DNA of 64,000 bases, taken from positions 620,001-684,000 of the forward strand of contig NZ_CP033465.1 of NCBI RefSeq assembly GCF_003718715.1, in the 5' to 3' direction. Below the pieces are notes generated by a model. That model saw only the letters and a list, made by a program, of their open reading frames with translations. It was not told the DNA's origin and searched no databases. Position 1 is the first letter of the stretch. Every line of letters starts with the position of its first letter. The translations under genes were made by a program, and so were the position numbers. This document shows positions 57,571 to 64,000 of this stretch, piece after piece. The stretch comes from Clostridium sp. JN-1 (GTDB lineage Bacteria > Bacillota > Clostridia > Clostridiales > Clostridiaceae).

Positions 57571-59379
57571 TTACAGTTCATTTATCGTATCAGTTATCGC
57601 CATCTTCCGAATCCGTTTTGATGGAACATAAACCGCAGCAATAGATGCAGCAAATACGAACAGAAGAATAATTATTACTGGCATAACAGGAAAGTTCCAA
57701 ATAGCATAGCTAAAATGGCTAGTAATAAGATAGTTATATAACAGCTTACTAATAAAAATACCAACTGTACAGCCCACAGCACAACCGGACACAGCATAGG
57801 TAAACGCTTCGGCGGCTATCATTTTTGTTATCTGACGTTCATCCATACCAACTGCACGCATAGCTCCGTATTGCTTTATTTTTGCGGATACGCTCATAGA
57901 AATACTGTTCATAATATTTAATACAGAAACCAAAGTTATAATTGTCAAAAATCCATATACAAAAAACGTAAATGCCATATATGTGCTGGATTGCATAGTC
58001 TGCTGATCCCGTTTGTCAGTAAACTTGTACTTTTCACCTGCGACATTATGGATGGCTTCAACATTTCTGTCCGCCGCATCTTTTGTCGTTTGTATCATAA
58101 TAAGTGAATAATCGGTTACACCGGTAAGGCGAGTAAAAGTTTCCCCAGAAGTAATGAGTGTTATTTTCCCATTTGGATTACCGTCATCGCTAAAAGGGTC
58201 ACATTTTAACATCCCTGCGATTTCAAGCTTTTTGTTGCCTACTTGTATTTTATCGCCTACCTTTAAGGGGTTGTTCTTGTCCCAGATTGTAAGTACGTAA
58301 TTACTGTCTCCATACACTTTTGAAATATAGCTGCCTTTTCTAAGTTGCTTATCTTTTGTAAGACAGTCAAAATCATAATCATCGTAGGAAATCATATCAA
58401 TCGTGTTTGTTTGAGAATTTACTTCTGCCGAAATATCAAGACAGCTCCTTCGGCCAAAAACATGTTTTACACCTGACATACCACTTATTTTATCAAGCAA
58501 TGCACTGTCTATTGAATTTGAACTGTTATTACTATCAATGTTGATGTCAGGAGTATTCGACAACTGGGGCATAATATATCCGATAAACTCTATTAAGACT
58601 GAAAAGCTCAAAAACAGGATGATGCTAAGAGCAAATGAGCTTGTCATAAGTATTAAGTTTTTCTTTCCTGATACTGCATGATGAATGCCGAGAGCAGTTT
58701 CAATTTTAGAAAAACGGGTATTCAACGAATGTTTTACATTTTTTGTGCTTCCCGAATTGCCCGATACTGCCGTTACAGGAGATACCTTTGCAGCTCGTTT
58801 TGCAGGAGACCTAGCGGCAATGAGTACTGTAACAACTCCAACAATTATTCCGCTGATAATGCCTGGTAGACTGACTCCCCAAAGTGGTATATTGGAGAAC
58901 TCTACACTGACAAGAAACCGTAACGCAGCGCATAATCCCCATGTAACTACAATTCCAAGTATTACACCTATTGGAACCGCAGTTTTGCACCAATTAAGGG
59001 CTTCCAGTCTGACAAAACGGATAATCTGTTGTTTGCTCATTCCAATACAGCGCATCATTCCGAAAAACTTTGTCCTTTGGGCAACATTACTGTTTATACT
59101 GCTTGAAATCATCAGCACACCTGCAATCAGTATGAGAATAAATAGCACAGCTGCTGTAGAATACAGGGTTTGCGCCGCTGCACTTTCACCAAGTTTTTGT
59201 AGTGCCTGACCGCCATGCTTATTTAGTAATCTTGTTGCCTCCATTCTAACGCCCATATCTGCCATGCTGAAAACAGCCGTTACTAAAAATACAGCAAATA
59301 TGATACATAGGAGCGTCATGCGGTTCTGACGTCTGTGTACCTTTGCAGAAATTGGAATAAGACTAAGATAGCTTTTCAT
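57571..59379 (-). CDS. FtsX-type ABC transporter permease
   Basis: 602 residues from the ATG at 59379 (GGGAGGT upstream). Two FtsX modules: helix near residue 25, three helices at about 75-190, a second set starting near 245, and three C-terminal helices from about 475. The extracellular domain (about 275-465) is beta-rich. Conserved FFGMMRCIGMSKQQI and QYGAMRAVGMDERQI coupling helices repeat in both halves. ATGA overlap with the ATPase gene. Likely exports or senses antimicrobial peptides, by analogy with SalXY/Vex-type systems. Confidence 0.85.
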   Translation of the reverse strand: MKSYLSLIPISAKVHRRQNRMTLLCIIFAVFLVTAVFSMADMGVRMEATRLLNKHGGQALQKLGESAAAQTLYSTAAVLFILILIAGVLMISSSINSNVAQRTKFFGMMRCIGMSKQQIIRFVRLEALNWCKTAVPIGVILGIVVTWGLCAALRFLVSVEFSNIPLWGVSLPGIISGIIVGVVTVLIAARSPAKRAAKVSPVTAVSGNSGSTKNVKHSLNTRFSKIETALGIHHAVSGKKNLILMTSSFALSIILFLSFSVLIEFIGYIMPQLSNTPDINIDSNNSSNSIDSALLDKISGMSGVKHVFGRRSCLDISAEVNSQTNTIDMISYDDYDFDCLTKDKQLRKGSYISKVYGDSNYVLTIWDKNNPLKVGDKIQVGNKKLEIAGMLKCDPFSDDGNPNGKITLITSGETFTRLTGVTDYSLIMIQTTKDAADRNVEAIHNVAGEKYKFTDKRDQQTMQSSTYMAFTFFVYGFLTIITLVSVLNIMNSISMSVSAKIKQYGAMRAVGMDERQITKMIAAEAFTYAVSGCAVGCTVGIFISKLLYNYLITSHFSYAIWNFPVMPVIIILLFVFAASIAAVYVPSKRIRKMAITDTINEL

Positions 59380-60059
59380 TCCTGGCACCTCCCAAAATCG
59401 GTGAGTACGCCGTCGGACACTTGCAGTATCCGGTCTGCTGTCTGTGCAATACTTCGGCTATGAGTAATCATAATAATGGTCTGCTCATACTTCTTTGCAG
59501 CTTGTTTCAGCAAAGTTATTACTTCGCTGCTGTTCTGAGTGTCCAAATTACCCGTTGGCTCGTCGGCAAGGATAAGCGATGGCCGAGTAATCAGCGCACG
59601 TCCTATTGCCACACGCTGTTGCTGTCCACCAGATAATTGACTGGGTAAATGGCTGCGGCGTTCTTTCAGATTAAGTACCGTAAGTAATTCTTCCAGATAC
59701 TTTTTGTCGGGTTTCTGGTAATCAAGCAATACGGGAAATATAATGTTTTGCTCAACAGTTAATTCTGGAATTAGATTAAAACTCTGAAAAATAAATCCAA
59801 TATTCCTGCGGCGGAAGATTGTTAAGCTACTATCTTTCATTGAAAAAATATCTTTACCATCAATAAATACCTTGCCGGAAGTGGGCATATCAAGCGCACC
59901 TACCATATTCAGAAGTGTACTTTTGCCGGAGCCAGATTCTCCAACGATTGCGACAAATTCGCCTTTTGGAACGGAAAAGCTGACATCTTTTAATGCGTGT
60001 ACGGCAGCTTCACCGCTGCCATAGGTTTTAGAAATTGATTTAACTTCTAGTAAATTCAT
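59376..60059 (-). CDS. ABC transporter ATP-binding protein (MacB/LolD type)
   Basis: 227 residues. Walker [10 protein letters not shown] (about 39-47), Q-loop [13 protein letters not shown], signature [15 protein letters not shown], Walker B LILADEPT and the H-loop MITHS. Powers the FtsX permease encoded directly after it. Starts 70 bases after the kinase gene. Confidence 0.95.
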   Translation of the reverse strand: MNLLEVKSISKTYGSGEAAVHALKDVSFSVPKGEFVAIVGESGSGKSTLLNMVGALDMPTSGKVFIDGKDIFSMKDSSLTIFRRRNIGFIFQSFNLIPELTVEQNIIFPVLLDYQKPDKKYLEELLTVLNLKERRSHLPSQLSGGQQQRVAIGRALITRPSLILADEPTGNLDTQNSSEVITLLKQAAKKYEQTIIMITHSRSIAQTADRILQVSDGVLTDFGRCQE

Positions 60060-60131
60060 AGGTTATCCACCTCTTTCTGTCTTTATATTGAAAGGTTATC
60101 ACGCCAACCCTACTGTTATATGACACTCACC

Positions 60132-61169
60132 CTACAATTTTGTAGGAATTAAAAAGTTGATTGTAAAAGTAGTACCAATACCCAATTCGCTGTCAACCTC
60201 GATCGTTCCACTGTGTGCTTCAACAATAGCTTTCGCAAGTGGCAGTCCAAGTCCGATACCTTGCGTGTCTTTAGAAAAACGACTGCGGTAAAATCTTTTG
60301 AAAATGTGGTGTAAATCCTCTGGGTGAATACCGCTTCCGTTATCTTTTATGGTAATTTGAACAATAGACGCAAACTGCTTCCATTCAATACGGATAGCAT
60401 TACCTTTTTGTGTATGGTCAAAAGCATTTTTAACAATATTGCTGATTGCTTCCATTAGCCAGTTACGGTCACACAATAAGGTAACGGTATCATTACCAGA
60501 TAGATATATTTTCTTTTCCTCTTGCTCGGCACGATATGAAAAGTGTCTTTCTATACAATCCATCATTTCAGATACATTTTCCATAGTTTTTTCTATCATA
60601 ATTGTTCCAGCATCAAGCTTTGTGATTTTTAAGAGATTTTGTACCAGCATTTCTATTCTGTCAAGTTCCTGCTCTGAAAGAGCAGTAAACTCCTTAATTG
60701 TAGGTAAATCTTTTGCTTCCTCTTGCATAATACCGTTATAGACATTAAGGGCGGCAAGAGGGGTTTTCAACTGATGAGAAATATTGGATATAGTATTTTT
60801 CAAAAACTTTTTTGCGTTTTCCTCGTTTTTAGCATGGGCATTCAAAATGGAAACTAAGGAATTTACTTCGTGAAATAATATGTATAGTTCGCCCTCATCA
60901 TTACACTCAATACGTGCATCTTGATTTCCAGAAATATATTCTTTGATTTGAGTTACGGCATTTTCCATGATTTTATTCTGTTCTTTGAAGTACCTGTAAC
61001 CCGTTGCCAATATGGAGATACTCATGCAAAAGGAACATATCAATACACATAGTGCTGCATTTTCAAATTTCAAACCTATGAAAGCAGCAGAAAGAAGGGT
61101 GAATGCAAATATGAACAGCAGTACCCAACTGAATAGCAATTTGATTTTTCTGTTTGTCAGTATTTTCAT
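60132..61169 (-). CDS. Sensor histidine kinase
   Basis: About 345 residues from the ATG at 61169 (GAGGTG just upstream). Two adjacent N-terminal helices (LLFSWVLLFIFAFTLLSAAF and ALCVLICSFCMSISILA) with almost no outside loop, so sensing is probably through the membrane or the transporter. HAMP-like linker, HisKA with ISHQLKTPLAAL (phospho-His), then HATPase N, G1 (DNGSGIH) and G2 (GIGLGLPLAKAI) boxes. Confidence 0.9.
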   Translation of the reverse strand: MKILTNRKIKLLFSWVLLFIFAFTLLSAAFIGLKFENAALCVLICSFCMSISILATGYRYFKEQNKIMENAVTQIKEYISGNQDARIECNDEGELYILFHEVNSLVSILNAHAKNEENAKKFLKNTISNISHQLKTPLAALNVYNGIMQEEAKDLPTIKEFTALSEQELDRIEMLVQNLLKITKLDAGTIMIEKTMENVSEMMDCIERHFSYRAEQEEKKIYLSGNDTVTLLCDRNWLMEAISNIVKNAFDHTQKGNAIRIEWKQFASIVQITIKDNGSGIHPEDLHHIFKRFYRSRFSKDTQGIGLGLPLAKAIVEAHSGTIEVDSELGIGTTFTINFLIPTKL

Positions 61170-61177
61170 CGTACACC

Positions 61178-61864
61178 TCAATCAATAGTATTCCATTTAT
61201 ATCCCATACGCCGAACTGTCACTATTTTCTGTGGTTCGCCCGGATTATCTTCAATTTTCGTACGCAGTCTGCGTATATATACAGTAAGGGTGTTGCTATC
61301 TACATAGTTTTCGTCGCAATCCCATAGTTTGCTTAAAATCTGCTTCGGCGAAAGGACAATATCTGGATTTTCCATGAACAGGCACAACAATTTATACTCG
61401 CTTGCTGTTAAGTCAAGCTGTTCTTCATTTTTATAGACTTCTCTTTTTAACAGTTGTACTTTTATGCCATTAGAATTTAATTCAGTATCTGCTTGATTAA
61501 AATTATCACTCCTGCGAAGCAGAGCATTTATTCTTGATAGGAACACCGCCAGTTTGAAAGGCTTTGTGATATAATCGTCACCTCCTATATCCAGTCCCAT
61601 GATGATATCCGTTTCCTCATCAGCCGCGGTAAGAAACATAATCGGTACCATTGATGTTTTACGGATTTTTTTGCATAAATCATAGCCAGAGCCATCGGGA
61701 AGTGACACGTCCAAAATTACTAAATCATATTTCCAATTTATCCATAATGTTTCTGCTTCAAGACTTGTACGGGCAACGTCTATTTCGTATCCTTGCTTTT
61801 TGATGGCAAAAGATAAACCACTAATTAGGCTCAAATTATCTTCAACAAAGAAAATATGTTTCAT
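61178..61864 (-). CDS. OmpR/PhoB-type response regulator
   Basis: 228 residues. Receiver domain: acidic pair near DNL, phospho-acceptor Asp in LVILDVSLPDGSG (about 53), Thr in LTAAD and Lys in ITKPF. C-terminal winged helix (LDLTASEYKLLCLFMENPD, VDSNTLTVYIRRLRTKIE). First gene of the leftward four-gene unit; it likely activates the transporter genes. Confidence 0.95.
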   Translation of the reverse strand: MKHIFFVEDNLSLISGLSFAIKKQGYEIDVARTSLEAETLWINWKYDLVILDVSLPDGSGYDLCKKIRKTSMVPIMFLTAADEETDIIMGLDIGGDDYITKPFKLAVFLSRINALLRRSDNFNQADTELNSNGIKVQLLKREVYKNEEQLDLTASEYKLLCLFMENPDIVLSPKQILSKLWDCDENYVDSNTLTVYIRRLRTKIEDNPGEPQKIVTVRRMGYKWNTID

Positions 61865-61956
61865 ATGTTTTCACCGTCCTTTATTTTTCTACATTGATAT
61901 AGTATTGCAGTTGATGAGTTTGACTTTTTTTAGCTTTGCCGTAGGGAGGTAATTAC

Positions 61957-62031
61957 ATGGGGCAGTATTATAATTCTGACGATGAAGAAGTCATCGAAGC
62001 CGGAGTTCAGAATGTCGTTAAATTTATGTAG
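61957..62031 (+). CDS. 24-residue orphan peptide, possible gene remnant
   Basis: ATG at 61957 with a strong GGGAGGT site, 24 codons (GQYYNSDDEEVIEAGVQN), stop at 62029. Acidic, no family recognised. The good site suggests it is the start of a decayed gene rather than chance. Confidence 0.3.
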   Translation: MGQYYNSDDEEVIEAGVQNVVKFM

Positions 62032-62116
62032 TGGACAAAAATTATAGATAAATGTAAAAATAGCTGGTATTACTATGATGTGAAATTAGCTCAATTTACT
62101 TATAAAATTTTTTATT

Positions 62117-63541
62117 TTAATTAGCAGTTTTTATATCATATTTTAGAAGTTTATACTGAAGGGTTGAGCGAGGTATTTTTAGTGCTTCTGCAGCCCTTTT
62201 TATGTTGTTTTTATATTGGATCATTGCCTTTTCAATAATTTCTTTTTCATAGTTATCTACCATTTCAGTTAGTGAACTGCCAATAGGTGTAATAGTATCA
62301 TTTGGTGAATCATTTGGTTCTATTTTATTTGAGAAAATTTCTTCACCCATATCAAAAACAAGATCATTAAGTGCAATATGGTTCTTGTCCTCTAACATAA
62401 TACTTCTCTTTATAACATTTTCAAGCATTCTTACATTTCCAGGCCAGCTATTTTGTTCTAATCTATTAATAACTTGAGGATTTATATGCTTAAGATTATG
62501 TCCAAGTTCCTTTGAGTATTTTTCAAGAAATAAGTAAGCCAATAATGAAATATCTTCCTTTCTATGCCTTAATGGGGGTATAGATATCATGCAGGTACTA
62601 ATTCTATAAAAAAGATCTCGCCTTAAGGCACCTTTTTCAATTGCTTCCTCTGGGGATTGGTTCATTGCTGCAATTATTCTTACATCTACATGAATTTGTT
62701 GATTGCTTCCAAGCCTTAAGAATGTACCATCTTGAAGTACACGAAGTAACTTTGGCTGAATATTCATAGGCATTGAATTTAACTCATCTAGAAATAAAGT
62801 TCCTCCATCAGCAATTTCAAAAAGCCCCTTACGCTTTTCAGCACCTGTAAATGCACCTTTTTCAGTTCCAAAAAGCATACTTTCAAGTAAGGTATCTGGA
62901 ATTCCTGCACAATTTAAAGTAACAAATGGTTTGTTTGCCCGTTTACTTTTTTTATGAGCTCTTTTAGAAAATAGCTCTTTTCCAGTGCCAGTTTCCCCAT
63001 AGATGAGAATTGGGAAATCAGTTTGTGAATATATATCAAGCTTATTTATTTGTGAAATCATTTTCTCATTTCTTGTTAGAATCTCATCTTGACCTTCTAG
63101 TTGGTTTGGATTTTCTTCATAATGTGTATATAATTTTGCAGATAAGTCAAGTACAGTATCTGTTAACTGTTTTATTTGACTTATATCTCTGCCAATTTCT
63201 ATAGCTCCTATTATATTTTTATTCTCATCATATAAAGGAAGGGTTGTATGCATATAGTCAACAGTTTTTCCTGTTTTAGTTATATATATCTGATGTTTAT
63301 CAATAAATCTTTCTCCGTGTTTTAGGGATCTTAACATAGTACTAGTTTCTTCTGTAAGATTTTTATATGAATCTAGAATGTATTTTCCCAAATTATCCTT
63401 AACGGAGGATTTGTCAATTTCGGCATCATAAATATTATAATATATATATTTACCTTCTTTATCTATTACTGCAACTGGGTATCTTAAAACTTCGAAAAAA
63501 TCACTAAATAAATTAACCGCATTTTTTAAATTATCGTTCAT
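62117..63541 (-). CDS. Sigma-54-dependent transcriptional activator (PAS-AAA-Fis)
   Basis: 474 residues. PAS sensor about 12-130; AAA domain with Walker A GETGTGKE (about 182), the sigma-54 contact loop GAFTGA (about 237), Walker B GGTLFLDEL, and an Arg finger region; C-terminal Fis HTH (IKRAAEALKIPRSTLQYKLL). Divergent from the gene at 63871, whose promoter is of the -24/-12 type, so it almost surely controls that gene. The ligand or signal for the PAS domain is not evident. Confidence 0.95.
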   Translation of the reverse strand: MNDNLKNAVNLFSDFFEVLRYPVAVIDKEGKYIYYNIYDAEIDKSSVKDNLGKYILDSYKNLTEETSTMLRSLKHGERFIDKHQIYITKTGKTVDYMHTTLPLYDENKNIIGAIEIGRDISQIKQLTDTVLDLSAKLYTHYEENPNQLEGQDEILTRNEKMISQINKLDIYSQTDFPILIYGETGTGKELFSKRAHKKSKRANKPFVTLNCAGIPDTLLESMLFGTEKGAFTGAEKRKGLFEIADGGTLFLDELNSMPMNIQPKLLRVLQDGTFLRLGSNQQIHVDVRIIAAMNQSPEEAIEKGALRRDLFYRISTCMISIPPLRHRKEDISLLAYLFLEKYSKELGHNLKHINPQVINRLEQNSWPGNVRMLENVIKRSIMLEDKNHIALNDLVFDMGEEIFSNKIEPNDSPNDTITPIGSSLTEMVDNYEKEIIEKAMIQYKNNIKRAAEALKIPRSTLQYKLLKYDIKTAN

Positions 63542-63685
63542 TATATATCCTCCAAAGTTTTATATACTAATATTTCTCTTATAATATTTAATTTTACCAT
63601 ATTTTTTACATCATATCATCATTTGTACGAAATCTCATCACTTTTTACAAGTTTCGAAAAACCATTTTTACGGTAACGGAAAATT

Positions 63686-63699
63686 GGCACAACGCAAGC
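63686..63699 (+). promoter_or_regulatory. Secondary sigma-54-like site
   Basis: GG-N10-GC spacing in TTGGCACAACGCAAGCC. The -24 half is perfect (TTGGCAC) but the -12 half (AAGCC) is poor. About 130 bases upstream of the better promoter; may be a decoy or second start. Confidence 0.3.
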
Positions 63700-63816
63700 C
63701 CTAAGTTTTAATACTTTGTGAATTTTTTAATTAATAGTAATGAAAAATGGTTATTTTAAAACTTTTATTTTTAAATTAACTGTTATTCATTAGTTATAAA
63801 TCGAGCATTTACTAAG

Positions 63817-63834
63817 TTGGTATAAGTCTTGCTT
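63817..63834 (+). promoter_or_regulatory. Sigma-54 (-24/-12) promoter of the right-edge gene
   Basis: TTGGTATAAGTCTTGCTT: GG at 63819-63820 and GC at 63831-63832 with the required 10-base spacing and the TTGCTT -12 element. Start of transcription would be near 63844, with AAAGGAGG at 63855 and ATG at 63871. Confidence 0.75.
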
Positions 63835-63870
63835 TATATAATTGTAAAATACATAAAGGAGGAATTCTAA

Positions 63871-64000
63871 ATGAGTTCAACAGAAACAGCTAAAAAAACA
63901 AGATCAGAGTTAGGTAAAATTTTTAATGAAACAAAAACCAACATCCTTCAAAAGGATAGAAGATTTACTTCAAAGAACAATCATTTACATTTTGAAGGCG
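63871..64000 (+). CDS. N-terminal 43 codons of a sigma-54-controlled gene (cut by window edge)
   Basis: ATG at 63871 behind AAAGGAGGAAT. The visible part (SSTETAKKTRSELGKIFNET, then a basic stretch) is soluble, Lys/Thr/Asn-rich and not recognised. Control by the divergent PAS activator suggests a metabolic enzyme for a specific substrate, but the product cannot be named from this fragment. Confidence 0.75.
   Translation, partial: MSSTETAKKTRSELGKIFNETKTNILQKDRRFTSKNNHLHFEG

Noticed and set aside
58685-59209. Rightward frames opposite the FtsX permease
   Set aside because: They lie wholly within a well-supported permease gene with conserved motifs on the other strand.

Overview
The base composition (AT-rich, strong AAGGAGG ribosome sites, frequent TTG and GTG starts) and the recognisable protein families point to a Clostridium-type Firmicute chromosome. 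The exact species cannot be read from this window. No rRNA, tRNA or CRISPR array was seen.

Most of the window (about 3.06 to 52.75 kb) is one tailed-phage prophage with siphovirus-like modules. It is bounded by a direct repeat whose 16-bp core is CACATGTGGAGACGGT. The repeat encodes His-Val-Glu-Thr-Val-Val, the usual C-terminal end of the 23S rRNA uracil methyltransferase RlmD (RumA). A third, diverged copy lies at 55.05 kb, and each of two copies sits about 100 bp from a recombinase gene. The simplest reading is a set of mobile elements stacked at the 3' end of rlmD, with the gene itself probably left of the window. Left of the prophage (1 to 2.8 kb) are two unrecognised genes and a HTH/zinc protein of a type found with serine-recombinase elements. 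Right of it (52.75 to 57.2 kb) come a PhzF-like gene, a truncated serine recombinase and a string of gene relics.

The prophage reads in modules. Leftward are the integrase (with a LexA-like dyad upstream), a coiled-coil protein, a possible DUF6414 protein, a broken ImmA/IrrE gene, a TPR/Cys protein and a repressor. Two complete divergent repressor/Cro switches with different operators follow in tandem (7.5 to 9.6 kb). Next come early genes (YqaJ nuclease, RecT, a Lin1244-type replication protein, an adenine methylase, a DUF1064 nuclease, a sigma-like late regulator), a hicAB toxin-antitoxin pair and small accessory genes. The late genes run from small and large terminase through portal, MuF, scaffold, decoration, capsid E, connectors, tail tube, tail chaperones, tape measure and tail tip to XhlA, amidase and LLH holin. 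The MuF head protein carries an extra C-terminal domain and is followed by a colicin-D-immunity-like gene, a likely phage-borne toxin and immunity pair. A tail protein carries a von Willebrand A domain. Probable lysogenic-conversion genes are a membrane protein with its own promoter and terminator inside the tail operon, an HNH protein behind a 44-bp palindrome, and a two-gene unit at the right end.

From 57.5 kb the sequence looks like ordinary chromosome: a leftward response regulator, sensor kinase, ABC ATPase and FtsX-type permease set of the antimicrobial-peptide type, then a sigma-54 activator (leftward) divergent from a gene that starts behind a good -24/-12 promoter and runs off the right edge.
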